A stretch of 64,000 nt of DNA from Lachnospiraceae bacterium (GTDB taxonomy: Bacteria; Bacillota; Clostridia; Lachnospirales; Lachnospiraceae), in assembly GCA_015056945.1 (NCBI GenBank), contig SVFH01000006.1, positions 1 to 64,000 of the forward strand, read 5' to 3'. The position numbers and the translations under genes were made by a program. This document shows positions 17,889-28,299 of the stretch, piece after piece. Position 1 is the first letter of the stretch. Each line of letters starts with the position of its first letter. The notes below the pieces were generated by a model. That model was not told where the DNA came from and ran no database searches. It saw nothing but the letters and a program-made list of their open reading frames with translations.

Positions 17889-20252
17889 ATGATGAATAAA
17901 CGAGCATTACGTATTCTTGAATATGATAAAATCATCGCACTTTTAACCGGGCATGCTTCTTCTCCTTTGGGAAAAAGGAAATGCGAAGAACTGTTGCCGG
18001 ATTGCGATATTACACAAATTGAAGAGGCACAACAGCAGACTTCAGATGCCCTTGCACGGCTTTTACGCAAAGGTCGCGTGACTTTTCAGGGCAACTATGA
18101 TTTGTACCGTACCATTCAGAATCTAAACCTGCAGGCTTCACTTTCTGCGCCGGAGCTGCTTCGTATCGCCGCCCTTGCCGAATGTGCTGCCAAAGTAAAG
18201 CAATACGGACAAAAGGAACGCGAGGATGAACCGGACGATTCCCTTACCGGTTTTTTTGATGTATTGGTACCGTTAACTTCTCTCTCCAGAGAAATCAGAC
18301 GTTGTATTATCTCGGAGGAAGAAATTGCGGATGATGCTTCCTCTGCATTGAAACATATCCGTCGCAGCATCATGCTTACCGGCGAGAAAATACACCAGCA
18401 GCTCAATACCATGGTTAATTCCACCTATCGTACCTATTTGCAGGATGCGGTAATTACCATGCGAAACAACCGCTATTGTATTCCCGTCAAATCAGAATAC
18501 AAGGGCATGGTACACGGTATGGTCCACGACCAGTCCAAAGCAGGTTCTACCTTTTTTATCGAGCCGGCTGCCATCGTGGATTTAAATAACAAAATCCAGG
18601 AACTTTCCGTACAGGAAGCGGAAGAAATCGAACGTATTCTCGCGCAGCTGAGTGCTATGGCGGCCGAAGATGCCGACGCGCTTCTGGCAAACCAGAATGC
18701 ACTGACTTCTCTGGATTTCATTTTTGCCAAAGGAGGGCTTGCACTTTCGCAAAATGCTTCCAAGCCAATTTATCATGCAGAAAAAACCTTGAAATTGAAC
18801 AAAGCCAGACATCCGCTGATTGATCCGAAGAAAGTCGTTCCCATTGATATTTCTCTCGGCGAAGCATTCGACCTTTTAATCGTTACCGGTCCGAATACAG
18901 GCGGTAAAACCGTTTCCTTAAAGACAGTAGGTCTTCTTTGTGCCATGGGACAGTCCGGACTGCATATTCCGGCCAAAGACCGCAGTGAATTGTGTGTATT
19001 TCGCGATATTTTTGCAGATATCGGGGATGAACAAAGTATTGAACAGAGTTTGAGTACATTCTCTGCCCACATGACTAACATCGTATCCATTTTACAGAAT
19101 GCAGATGCAGACTCTCTTTGTCTTTTCGACGAGTTATGCGCAGGTACGGACCCTACGGAAGGTGCCGCTCTTGCCATCGCAATCCTTAAAAATCTGCATG
19201 AGCGCGGTGTACGTACCATGGCGACCACACATTACAGTGAATTGAAAGTTTTTGCCCTTTCCACCCCATTTGTGGAAAATGCGAGCTGTGAATTTAACGT
19301 AGAAACGCTTTCTCCGACATACCGCATTTTAGTCGGTGTTCCGGGAAAAAGTAACGCGTTTGCAATCTCCAAAAAGCTCGGTCTCTCAGATGCCATCATA
19401 GACAATGCCCGTGAGGAGCTGACCGATGCCAATGAAAGCTTTGAAGACCTTTTATCTGATTTGGAACATAAGCGAATCATGATTGAAAACGAACGTCTTG
19501 AAATTGAAGCCTACAAAAAAGAAATCGAAGCGCGCGGGGCGGAAATTGCGTCCAAACAAAAGAAACTTGAAGAAACCAAAGACCGCATCCTCAAAGAAGC
19601 AAATGAGGAGGCGCGTGAAATTCTTCAGGATGCCAAAGATACGGCTGACGAGGCCATCCGTTCTTACCAAAAAGGCGGCACCATACAGGATATGGAAAAA
19701 ACGCGTCAGAAACTTCGTACCAAAATTACAGACAAGAGCAATGCCATCCAAAAAGAGAAAAAAGAGGCTTCCCATGCTACCCTGAAACCGGAACAGATTA
19801 TGATAGGCGATACGGTTCGCATTGTATCCATGGGATTAAAAGGCACGGTTCATACCAGGCCGGATGCCAAGGGTAACCTCACAATCCAATGCGGTATTAT
19901 GCAGACCAAAGCAAATATTAAGGATTTAGAACTCATTATGGAGAATGCTCCTGTCAAAAAGGGTTCGCAAAAAACCTATTACGGCGGTGCTTTTTCCAAA
20001 TCCGCAACAATTTCTCCCGAAATCAATCTTTTGGGAAAAACCGTAGACGAGGCACTTGCTTCTCTGGATAAATACTTAGACGATGCATATCTTTCCCATT
20101 TATCCAGCGTACGAGTTGTACACGGCAAAGGAACCGGAGCCTTGCGTGCTGCCGTTCATAAGCACTTAAAACGCCTGAATTATGTGAAAGCCTTTCGCCT
20201 CGGCGAATTCGGTGAAGGTGATGCAGGCGTTACAATCGTAGAGTTTAAGTAA
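17889..20252 (+). CDS. mutS2: Endonuclease MutS2
   Basis: TGPNTGGKTVSLKTVGL Walker A, STFSAHMTN, DELCAGTDPTEGAALA, C-terminal Smr domain (NLLGKTVDEAL...VVHGKGTGALR). Confidence 0.96.
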   Translation: MMNKRALRILEYDKIIALLTGHASSPLGKRKCEELLPDCDITQIEEAQQQTSDALARLLRKGRVTFQGNYDLYRTIQNLNLQASLSAPELLRIAALAECAAKVKQYGQKEREDEPDDSLTGFFDVLVPLTSLSREIRRCIISEEEIADDASSALKHIRRSIMLTGEKIHQQLNTMVNSTYRTYLQDAVITMRNNRYCIPVKSEYKGMVHGMVHDQSKAGSTFFIEPAAIVDLNNKIQELSVQEAEEIERILAQLSAMAAEDADALLANQNALTSLDFIFAKGGLALSQNASKPIYHAEKTLKLNKARHPLIDPKKVVPIDISLGEAFDLLIVTGPNTGGKTVSLKTVGLLCAMGQSGLHIPAKDRSELCVFRDIFADIGDEQSIEQSLSTFSAHMTNIVSILQNADADSLCLFDELCAGTDPTEGAALAIAILKNLHERGVRTMATTHYSELKVFALSTPFVENASCEFNVETLSPTYRILVGVPGKSNAFAISKKLGLSDAIIDNAREELTDANESFEDLLSDLEHKRIMIENERLEIEAYKKEIEARGAEIASKQKKLEETKDRILKEANEEAREILQDAKDTADEAIRSYQKGGTIQDMEKTRQKLRTKITDKSNAIQKEKKEASHATLKPEQIMIGDTVRIVSMGLKGTVHTRPDAKGNLTIQCGIMQTKANIKDLELIMENAPVKKGSQKTYYGGAFSKSATISPEINLLGKTVDEALASLDKYLDDAYLSHLSSVRVVHGKGTGALRAAVHKHLKRLNYVKAFRLGEFGEGDAGVTIVEFK

Positions 20253-20269
20253 AACGGAGGAATTTAGAA

Positions 20270-20977
20270 ATGGTGGTAAAACAGAAAATATTAATTGTAG
20301 ACGATGATAACAATATTGCAGAGTTGATTTCCCTCTATCTTACCAAGGAATGCTTTGAAACCATGATTGTTAATGATGGAGAATCCGCACTAACAGCGCT
20401 TGATACCTTTCAACCGAATTTAATCCTTCTTGATATTATGCTTCCCGGCATGGATGGCTATCAGGTTTGCAGGGAAGTTCGTACCAAATCCTCCATTCCT
20501 ATTATCATGCTTTCTGCAAAGGGCGAAATTTTTGACAAGGTTCTCGGTCTCGAGCTCGGTGCCGATGACTATATGGAAAAACCGTTTGATTCAAAAGAGC
20601 TTGTAGCACGCGCCAAAGCTGTCCTGCGTCGTTACAAAATGATTGGCAGCAACAATGCGGAAGCAGAGAAAACAAAGCAAACCATTGAGTATCCCGACTT
20701 ATCCATCAGTCTCGACAATTACTCTGTCATTTACAAAGGCTCTTCCATTGATATGCCGCCCAAAGAACTTGAACTTCTTTATTTCCTCGCTTCTTCTCCC
20801 AAGCGTGTATTTACCAGAGAACAGCTCCTTGACCAAATCTGGGGATATGAATACGCCGGAGATACCAGAACCGTGGACGTTCACATCAAGCGTTTGCGCG
20901 AAAAAATCAAAGACCATGACTGCTGGAGAATTGACACGGTATGGGGTGTGGGATACAAATTTGAAACCCTTAATTAG
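20270..20977 (+). CDS. OmpR-family response regulator
   Basis: Receiver DDD...LLDIMLPGMDGY...K plus winged-helix (FTREQLLDQIWGYEYAGDTRTVDVHIKRLREKI). Confidence 0.95.
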   Translation: MVVKQKILIVDDDNNIAELISLYLTKECFETMIVNDGESALTALDTFQPNLILLDIMLPGMDGYQVCREVRTKSSIPIIMLSAKGEIFDKVLGLELGADDYMEKPFDSKELVARAKAVLRRYKMIGSNNAEAEKTKQTIEYPDLSISLDNYSVIYKGSSIDMPPKELELLYFLASSPKRVFTREQLLDQIWGYEYAGDTRTVDVHIKRLREKIKDHDCWRIDTVWGVGYKFETLN

Positions 20978-20992
20978 GAAGGACATCCTGCT

Positions 20993-22414
20993 ATGAAAAA
21001 CACGCTATATCTGAAGTTTTTACTGGCATATCTTATTTTTGGTTTCTTTGGTTTTGTGGTCGTTGCAACCTTTGCATCTTCTATGACGGAAGATATGATG
21101 CGACGTAACAAAGCAGAGTCTCTTTACAAAGTTGCCACCTTGGTAGCAGACACTTATGCGACTGATCTCTATACCAGTAATACTTCTCTTGACACGGTAA
21201 AAAACGAAATCGACATGCTGGACCTTTATCTGACTTCAACCATTTGGATTATCAGTCCGTCCGGCTCCATCATTCTTGATTCCTCCACTCCCTACGATGT
21301 GGAAAATCAGGTAACGGTAGAAAACTTCGATCCCGTATGGAATTCCGATACATTTTACACAATCGGAACATTCTTTGACAGTTTTGAGGAAGACGTATTA
21401 AGTGTTTCTGCCCCTATCATTGTTAACTACAAAGTACAGGGATACGTTGTCATTCATACAACCATTCAGGAGTTAGACAATTTCACCAATCAGATTTTGA
21501 ATATTTCCTATATTACGCTGGTTATTTTGTTCCTTTTGTCGCTGATTATTTTAATCTTTTTTACGAACCTCGTTTATCGGCCGTTACGAAAGATTACCAA
21601 AGCAACCGAGGAATACGCCGCCGGAAATCTTCATTACCAGTTTCAGGTTGACAGCGCGGATGAAATCGGCTATCTTGCCGCTTCCCTTTCTTACATGGCG
21701 AGCGAACTGGCTCGCGGAGAGGATGACCAGAAAAAGCTCGTGGCAAATGTTTCTCACGACTTCCGCTCCCCGCTCACTTCCATCAAAGGATACTCGGAAG
21801 CCATGTTGGACGGCACCATACCGCCGGAAATGCATGAAAAATATCTCACCATTGTGCAGAATGAATCGGATCGTCTCATCAAGCTGACAAACAGCCTTTT
21901 GACCTTGAATAACCTGAATACCGACGGAATGATTCTGGACAAAACCGATTTCGATGTCAATGAAATCATCCGTAAAACAGCAGCTACTTTCGAGGGGGCA
22001 TGTCGTCAGAAAAAAATATCATTACAGCTTTTACTGACCGGCGAAACACTCTACGCAAATGCTGATGTCACCAAAATCCAGCAAGTTCTCTACAACCTGC
22101 TTGATAATGCCATTAAATTCAGCCACAAAGATTCCGTTATCAAAATCGAATCCATTGAAAAACATAACAAAATTCTGATCAGTGTCAAAGATCAGGGTAT
22201 CGGAATTCCGAAGGAAAGCATCCGCCAGATTTGGGACCGTTTCTATAAAACAGATCTTTCCCGCGGTAAAGATAAAAAAGGCACCGGCCTCGGGCTTTCC
22301 ATCACCAGAGAAATCATCCGGGCACACGGCGAAAATATCAATGTGATCAGTACAGAAGGAGAAGGAAGTGAGTTTATTTTTACCCTTCCGCTTTCTGACA
22401 AAAATGAAGATTAA
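20993..22414 (+). CDS. HAMP-domain sensor histidine kinase
   Basis: Two TM helices, HAMP, H-box VSHDFRSPLTSIKGYSEAML, N-box, GTGLGLSI. Confidence 0.95.
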   Translation: MKNTLYLKFLLAYLIFGFFGFVVVATFASSMTEDMMRRNKAESLYKVATLVADTYATDLYTSNTSLDTVKNEIDMLDLYLTSTIWIISPSGSIILDSSTPYDVENQVTVENFDPVWNSDTFYTIGTFFDSFEEDVLSVSAPIIVNYKVQGYVVIHTTIQELDNFTNQILNISYITLVILFLLSLIILIFFTNLVYRPLRKITKATEEYAAGNLHYQFQVDSADEIGYLAASLSYMASELARGEDDQKKLVANVSHDFRSPLTSIKGYSEAMLDGTIPPEMHEKYLTIVQNESDRLIKLTNSLLTLNNLNTDGMILDKTDFDVNEIIRKTAATFEGACRQKKISLQLLLTGETLYANADVTKIQQVLYNLLDNAIKFSHKDSVIKIESIEKHNKILISVKDQGIGIPKESIRQIWDRFYKTDLSRGKDKKGTGLGLSITREIIRAHGENINVISTEGEGSEFIFTLPLSDKNED

Positions 22415-22416
22415 AA

Positions 22417-22449
22417 AAAGGGAGAACGCGGCAATCCACGTTCTCCCTT
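22417..22449. terminator. Bidirectional terminator between the kinase and tRNA deaminase genes
   Basis: AAAAAGGGAGAACG...CGTTCTCCCTTAATTT between convergent genes. Confidence 0.8.
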
Positions 22450-22457
22450 AATTTCAC

Positions 22458-22973
22458 TTATATTCGTTCTTCTTTCTCTGTCTTTAACTTGCAACGCAGC
22501 GCTCTGAAAAAATCAGTCAGCATTCTGCTGCATTCCTCCTCAAGAACACCATCCACAATTTCAACCTGATGATTGAAAGCCGGTACCTGTAAAAGATTCA
22601 GAATCGTGCCGCCGCACCCCGCCTTCTTATTCCGGCATGCCTGCACCACCTTCGGAATTCTTGCCTGCACAATTGCACCTGCACACATCTGACACGGTTC
22701 AAGGGTAACGTACAGCGTACATTCTTCCAACCGCCAGTCACCAAGTTTTTTACCGGCTTTGGCAATGGCATTGAGTTCCGCATGCGAAAGCGTATTATGA
22801 TCCGTCTTACGGCGGTTGTATCCGCGCCCGATAATCTGATCCTCATACACAATCACACATCCGATGGGAACCTCCCCCAGTGCTTCCGCTTTTCGTGCCT
22901 CTTTCATGGCTTCTTTCATGTACTTTTCATCACGAGTCAGACTGTTTGCCATCTTTTTTTCATCCTGTTTCAT
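22458..22973 (-). CDS. tadA: tRNA adenosine(34) deaminase TadA
   Basis: HAELNAI and PCQMCAGAI zinc motifs. Confidence 0.93.
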   Translation of the reverse strand: MKQDEKKMANSLTRDEKYMKEAMKEARKAEALGEVPIGCVIVYEDQIIGRGYNRRKTDHNTLSHAELNAIAKAGKKLGDWRLEECTLYVTLEPCQMCAGAIVQARIPKVVQACRNKKAGCGGTILNLLQVPAFNHQVEIVDGVLEEECSRMLTDFFRALRCKLKTEKEERI

Positions 22974-23004
22974 ATCAATGAATGTTTCTTACTCTTAGGT
23001 ATTC

Positions 23005-24051
23005 CTATACAAGTTTAAATTTATATACGGTAGTTGTATCATACGGCTTCTTGGCACCGAACAACGGACGAGGGAAACCTTCCTGATTTGCTGAATTCGG
23101 GAAATACTGTGTCTCCAGGCAAAGACCGCATCTGGGCGCGTACTTTGCACCGCCTTTACCCGTTACCGGCGTAATGCAATTTCCTGCATAGAACTGTACC
23201 CCGGGTAAATCTGAATATGTTTCCATCACAATACCTGATTTCTCATCCTGCAAAGTTGCAATCAAACGTAATTCCTCATTCCAATGGTCAACTACCCAGT
23301 TATGATCATATCCTTTTACAAGTAAAAGCTGCTCACAATCGGCTTCAATCTCAGCGCCAACCTTCTTCGGCGCCGTGAAATCCATCGGAGTTGCGCGTAC
23401 TGCCGCAATTTCACCGATAGGAATTGCGCCGGGAAGTACCGGTGTATATTTTCCTGCTTTTAAGCAAAGCACTTCGTCAAGAATTGTTCCGGAATCATGA
23501 CCGTTTAAGTTGAAATAGGTATGATTTGTCATATTGATAATGGTATCGCGGTCAGTAGTTGCTTCATAATGAATCTTCAATTCATTATCGTCCGTCAAAG
23601 TGTAAGTTACTTTCACCTTCATATTTCCGGGGTGCCCCATTGCCATGTCCTTTTTCTCAAGTTTAAAGGTAACGGAATTCTCATAAAAAGATGCATTCCA
23701 GATTAACTTATGGAAGCCTTCTACAAAATGACTGTGAAGATTATTCTCATTATCATTCACATCCATCTGATATTTCACTCCATTAATTTCAAATGCCGCA
23801 TCCTTGGTACGATTTGCAATCGGACCCACCGTTGCGCCCAAAAAACTGGTGTCTGCTTCATAACCGGCAACCGTATCATACCCAAGAACGACATCTCGTT
23901 CCGTGCCGTCTGCCCCTTTTACAAATAAGTTGACAAGAATTGCACCGTAATCAATCAAATCCGCACGCACGCCGTTCTTATTCTCAATTGTGTATTTTGT
24001 TACTTCTTTTCCTTCCTTCGTTGTTCCGAAGGATGCTGTTTTCACTGACAT
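23005..24051 (-). CDS. galM: Aldose 1-epimerase (galactose mutarotase)
   Basis: GPIANRTKDAAFEINGVKYQMDVNDNENNLHSH, NMTNHTYFNLNGHDSG, LCLETQYFPNSANQ. Confidence 0.92.
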   Translation of the reverse strand: MSVKTASFGTTKEGKEVTKYTIENKNGVRADLIDYGAILVNLFVKGADGTERDVVLGYDTVAGYEADTSFLGATVGPIANRTKDAAFEINGVKYQMDVNDNENNLHSHFVEGFHKLIWNASFYENSVTFKLEKKDMAMGHPGNMKVKVTYTLTDDNELKIHYEATTDRDTIINMTNHTYFNLNGHDSGTILDEVLCLKAGKYTPVLPGAIPIGEIAAVRATPMDFTAPKKVGAEIEADCEQLLLVKGYDHNWVVDHWNEELRLIATLQDEKSGIVMETYSDLPGVQFYAGNCITPVTGKGGAKYAPRCGLCLETQYFPNSANQEGFPRPLFGAKKPYDTTTVYKFKLV

Positions 24052-24077
24052 TTTTTACTCCTCCAATTTACAAGCTT

Positions 24078-24674
24078 TTACAATTCAATTCTACCTTCTA
24101 ATGCACGTAAAAGCGTAACTTCATCAATGTATTCCAAATCACCGCCAACTGGTACGCCGCTTGCAATTCTGGTTACCTTAATGCCTGTCGGTTTAATCAG
24201 CTTACTGATATACATTGCCGTTGTTTCACCTTCTAAGCTGGAATTCGTCGCAATAATCACCTCTTTGACATCTCCCTCAAGACGTTGAATCAGTTCTTTG
24301 AGTTTAATATCCTGCGGACCGATTCCGATCATCGGGGAAATCGCTCCGTGAAGCACATGGTAAACACCGTTATATTTGCCGGTCTTTTCATATGCCGCAA
24401 GGTCGCGGGTATTCTCTAACACCATAATCGTACTGCGGTCTCTTCCTGCATTACTGCAAACCGGACAAAGTTCCCGGTCTGTCAGGGTGTAACACTCTTT
24501 ACAATATCGCACATTCTCTTTCGCTTCCACAATCGTATCCGCCAGCCTTTTCACACGCTCGGGCGGTAGATTGATCAGGTAAAAAGCCATACGTTGCGCA
24601 GACTTTGTCCCTATTCCGGGAAGACGTTCAAGCTCTTCAATTAACTTCCCAATATATCCGCTATATAATTCCAT
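24078..24674 (-). CDS. recR: Recombination mediator protein RecR
   Basis: [16 protein letters not shown], four-Cys zinc finger [16 protein letters not shown], Toprim region. Confidence 0.96.
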   Translation of the reverse strand: MELYSGYIGKLIEELERLPGIGTKSAQRMAFYLINLPPERVKRLADTIVEAKENVRYCKECYTLTDRELCPVCSNAGRDRSTIMVLENTRDLAAYEKTGKYNGVYHVLHGAISPMIGIGPQDIKLKELIQRLEGDVKEVIIATNSSLEGETTAMYISKLIKPTGIKVTRIASGVPVGGDLEYIDEVTLLRALEGRIEL

Positions 24675-24702
24675 TATGGGACGTCCTCATTTCAATCATT
24701 CT

Positions 24703-25053
24703 TTAGAACGGAAATCCGCCAAGATTCATGCCGCCTGTCATCTGGTTCATAGCTGCTTCATTTGCTTCATCCACCTTGCGAAGCGCTTCATTGGTTGCTG
24801 CCATGATAAGGTCCTGTAACATTTCAATATCATCAGGATCCACTACTTCGGGAGCAAGCTCGATTTTTGTAATCTCTCTTTTACCGGTAACGGTTACTGC
24901 TACAGCACCGCCACCTGCTTTTGCTTCAAACTCAGTACTTTCAAGTGCTTTTTGATTTTCTTCCATCTGACGCTGCATTCTCTGCGCCTGTTTCATCAGA
25001 TTGTTCATATTTCCGGGCATTCCGCCGCCCGGGAATCCTCCACGTTTAGCCAT
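24703..25053 (-). CDS. YbaB/EbfC family nucleoid-associated protein
   Basis: [24 protein letters not shown]...[11 protein letters not shown]; located between dnaX and recR. Confidence 0.93.
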   Translation of the reverse strand: MAKRGGFPGGGMPGNMNNLMKQAQRMQRQMEENQKALESTEFEAKAGGGAVAVTVTGKREITKIELAPEVVDPDDIEMLQDLIMAATNEALRKVDEANEAAMNQMTGGMNLGGFPF

Positions 25054-25125
25054 GGGGTTACCTCCTTATTCATTATAAAAATATTTATGCAAGGGAAATC
25101 ATCCTTCAAATACCGGTTCTCAATG

Positions 25126-26700
25126 CTACTCGGTCTCCATATCCGAATATTCGACCGGCATACCCAGTGTTTTAAACAAATCCACATAGGAATCTTCAAA
25201 ATAATCGCCCTGTTCTACTTTTTCAACACGGATATTTACGTCTTTGCCTGTGAAATCATCCAATTCACGCTTCAGAATCTCAATATTTTCCGGATTCTTG
25301 AGTGTTTCTTCCGCAATGAAATCCTCTGTCACAATCAGAAGTACATTTTCGCCGCCAAGGCTTAACCGCACACCATTCAGATAGGATTTCAACGGCTGCC
25401 CTACCGCATCAAGAATCGGATTCCAGTTCTGTACAATACGCTGAATCTCTTCCGGAATTGCTTTCGGCAACTGCGGACGGGGTTTCACCTGTACGCCGGA
25501 AGATACTGCTCCCTGTGAAACACCCACAGGTGCCTGATATACAACACCGCCTTCAAGTTGCCTTTCGATTTCACGGATACGGTCTAATACCGCATCGTTC
25601 GTGGTTTCCATCTGAGGTTTGCAAAGCTTAATGATGGCCACCTCTATCATAATACGCTTCTGAACGGCATAACGCAAGTTTCCGGACAATTCCGAAAATA
25701 CCCTGATATACCGAAGAATTGTATTCAGCTCTAACTTCCCTGCCTCCTGCTGAAGGCGCTCAAATGCTTCCCTTGAAACTTCAAGGGCATCCGCGGAAGA
25801 ATCCGTTGTTTTGGCAAGCATTAAATTACGAAGATACCATGTAAAATCGGTAACAAACTGTGTCAGTTCACGCCCCTGCATTACTATCTCGTCCAAGAGA
25901 GAAACTGCCCCGGTAATGTTTTTATCAATGACAGCTTCCAGAAGCGTTGCAAAAACGCCTGTATCCACCGCACCAAGCACGCTTAACACTTTCTCGTACG
26001 TCAGTGTCTCATTGTAATGAAAGGCAATACACTGGTCCAATAAAGAAAGGGCATCTCGCATAGAACCGTCTGCTGCTTTCGCAATATAACGCAATGCCGT
26101 TTCCTCAATGTCAACCCCCTCCTGCTCCGTCAAATCCTTCATGCGTGCTGCAAGGGTATCCATACTGATTCTCTTGAAATCATAGCGCTGGCAACGGGAA
26201 AGAATCGTAATCGGAATCTTATGGAATTCCGTTGTTGCCAAAATAAAAATAACATATGAGGGCGGCTCCTCGAGCGTTTTCAGCAAAGCATTAAAAGCAC
26301 CCGTCGAGAGCATATGCACCTCATCGATAATATAAACCTTATAATTTCCTTCCGTGGGAGAATACGTTACCTCCTCCACAATTTCACGGATGTTATCCAC
26401 ACCGTTATTGGAAGCCGCATCGATTTCGATGACATTCATGCTGGTTCCCGCACTGATTTTGCGGCACATCTCACATTCCCCGCAAGGGCTTCCGTCTATC
26501 GGATTTTCACAGTTTACTGCTTTTGCCAGTATCTTGGCAATGGTTGTTTTACCGGTTCCTCTTGTACCGCAGAACAGATAGGCATGCCCGATTCGTCCGG
26601 ATTTTATTTGATTTTTCAGAGTCGTAACAATTCCTTCCTGGCCTTTTACATCTTCAAAAACAGCCGGACGGAACTTACGATATAACGCCATATATGACAT
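25126..26700 (-). CDS. dnaX: DNA polymerase III subunit gamma/tau
   Basis: MALYRKFRPAVFEDVKGQEGI, GTRGTGKTTIAKILAKAVNC, DEVHMLS. Confidence 0.96.
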   Translation of the reverse strand: MSYMALYRKFRPAVFEDVKGQEGIVTTLKNQIKSGRIGHAYLFCGTRGTGKTTIAKILAKAVNCENPIDGSPCGECEMCRKISAGTSMNVIEIDAASNNGVDNIREIVEEVTYSPTEGNYKVYIIDEVHMLSTGAFNALLKTLEEPPSYVIFILATTEFHKIPITILSRCQRYDFKRISMDTLAARMKDLTEQEGVDIEETALRYIAKAADGSMRDALSLLDQCIAFHYNETLTYEKVLSVLGAVDTGVFATLLEAVIDKNITGAVSLLDEIVMQGRELTQFVTDFTWYLRNLMLAKTTDSSADALEVSREAFERLQQEAGKLELNTILRYIRVFSELSGNLRYAVQKRIMIEVAIIKLCKPQMETTNDAVLDRIREIERQLEGGVVYQAPVGVSQGAVSSGVQVKPRPQLPKAIPEEIQRIVQNWNPILDAVGQPLKSYLNGVRLSLGGENVLLIVTEDFIAEETLKNPENIEILKRELDDFTGKDVNIRVEKVEQGDYFEDSYVDLFKTLGMPVEYSDMETE

Positions 26701-26753
26701 ATCCGTATCCTTCCTTCAACGGGACTTAACCCATCATTACAGGCATCTTTTTA

Positions 26754-27827
26754 TTAATCACCAAAACTAATGCCTAACATTTTGGCTTCTTTCACTATAC
26801 TTGCATCCGGAGATACATATTTTAACTTTCCTGCTACTTCTTCAAGCGGAACCTTCACGATTTCACGATTCTTATATCCTACCATAAAACCATACTCGCC
26901 GTCCAATATAAGTTTCGCCGCTTCGGAACCGAGACGGGATGCAAAAACACGGTCATACGGGCAGGGGCTGCCGCCGCGCTGTGTATGTCCGGGCACGGTT
27001 ACGCGCACCTCTTCTCCGGTCAGTTCCTGAATCTGCGCTGCAACTTCATAGGAAATGCTCGGATATTTACTCTCTTTGAGTTTTTTCTGATATTCTTTCT
27101 TGGAAAGCTTAGCATCCTCTTTGGAAATCGCACCTTCCGCAACCGCAAGGATGGTGAAACGGCTACCGTTCTTTTTACGGTTTTCAATTGCCTCTGCAAC
27201 CTTCTTAATATCATAAGGAATTTCCGGAATTAAAATAATGTCTGCACCGGAAGCCATACCTGCATTTAAGGTAAGCCATCCTACCTTATGTCCCATTACT
27301 TCTACAATGAAAACACGTCCGTGGGAAGCAGCAGTTGTGTGGATACAATCAATACAAGCTGTTGCAATATCCACGGCACTCTGGAAACCAAACGTCATAT
27401 CGGTTCCGTAGAGGTCATTGTCTATGGTCTTCGGAAGCGTAACCACATTCAACCCTTCTTTACGAAGCAGGTTTGCTGTCTTATGAGTTCCGTTTCCGCC
27501 AAGAATCACAAGGCAATCCAGATTCAGATTATAATAATTCTGTTTCATTGCTTTTACTTTATCCAGTCCGTTTTCATCCGGATCTGTAATCGTTTTAAAA
27601 GGAGTTCTCGAACTTCCGAGAATCGTTCCGCCCTTTGTCAGGATTCCTGAGAAATCACTGCTTTTGAGCATACGGTAATTTCCGTAAATCAGACCTCTGT
27701 AGCCTTCCAGAAATCCGTAAATTTCCACCTGCTCATCACTGTTCATCATTGTTTTTACCACACCGCGCATTGCTGCGTTTAATGCCTGGCAGTCTCCGCC
27801 ACTGGTTAACATTCCGATTCTCTTCAT
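26754..27827 (-). CDS. 6-phosphofructokinase
   Basis: GMLTSGGDCQALNAAMRG, GGNGTHKTA, LPKTIDNDL. Confidence 0.92.
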   Translation of the reverse strand: MKRIGMLTSGGDCQALNAAMRGVVKTMMNSDEQVEIYGFLEGYRGLIYGNYRMLKSSDFSGILTKGGTILGSSRTPFKTITDPDENGLDKVKAMKQNYYNLNLDCLVILGGNGTHKTANLLRKEGLNVVTLPKTIDNDLYGTDMTFGFQSAVDIATACIDCIHTTAASHGRVFIVEVMGHKVGWLTLNAGMASGADIILIPEIPYDIKKVAEAIENRKKNGSRFTILAVAEGAISKEDAKLSKKEYQKKLKESKYPSISYEVAAQIQELTGEEVRVTVPGHTQRGGSPCPYDRVFASRLGSEAAKLILDGEYGFMVGYKNREIVKVPLEEVAGKLKYVSPDASIVKEAKMLGISFGD

Positions 27828-27964
27828 AGTGCACCTCCGTTGTTGTCTGTTTTTCGTGTTTTTCCTCTCATATTTATACGAACAAATCCTATTATATTTT
27901 AATACAAATCATGCTTTTCTTCAATCATTTTCATGGGGAAATACGAAAAGGAACTAATCTTGGA

Positions 27965-27993
27965 TTGACGAAATATCGTTTTATCATTATAAT
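27965..27993 (+). promoter_or_regulatory. Promoter of tRNA-Ser
   Basis: TTGACG - 17 nt - TATAAT immediately upstream of the tRNA. Confidence 0.75.
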
Positions 27994-28025
27994 GCTTAGG
28001 AGAATGTTTATTTCATTTTCCATTC

Positions 28026-28113
28026 GGAGATGTATCGAAGCGGTCATAACGGGGCGCACTCGAAATGCGTTTGTCGGGCAACCGGCACGAGGGTTCGAAT
28101 CCCTCCATCTCCG
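28026..28113 (+). tRNA. tRNA-Ser (anticodon CGA)
   Basis: GGAGATG/CATCTCC acceptor stem, anticodon loop CTCGAAA, long variable arm, GGTTCGAATCC T-loop. Confidence 0.93.
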
Positions 28114-28118
28114 CTCTT

Positions 28119-28176
28119 AAAGGCTGTATAAATCGAGTTCTTTTACACAGAACAATGATTTTACAGCCTTTCTTTT
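28119..28176 (+). terminator. Terminator downstream of tRNA-Ser
   Basis: AAAGGCTGTA ... TACAGCCTTT followed by CTTTT. Confidence 0.6.
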
Positions 28177-28299
28177 GTGCTCGATTTGACTTTATTCCTA
28201 TTTGAAGAAAATTTCACAAATTTTTTCTTGCATCTAAAAACACTTCCATGTATAATGTGTTTGGTATTTTTTTAGCTTGCCGTTTCCCATAACGGCGGA

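Noticed and set aside
19483-19785. 100-aa basic ORF inside mutS2
   Set aside because: Out-of-frame reading of the Lys/Glu-rich coiled-coil region of mutS2; no RBS or family resemblance.
26700-26753. SRP RNA (ffs) expected near dnaX
   Set aside because: The gap upstream of dnaX is too short and no conserved SRP RNA core (GGAA/GCAGTAA-type motifs) was recognised.
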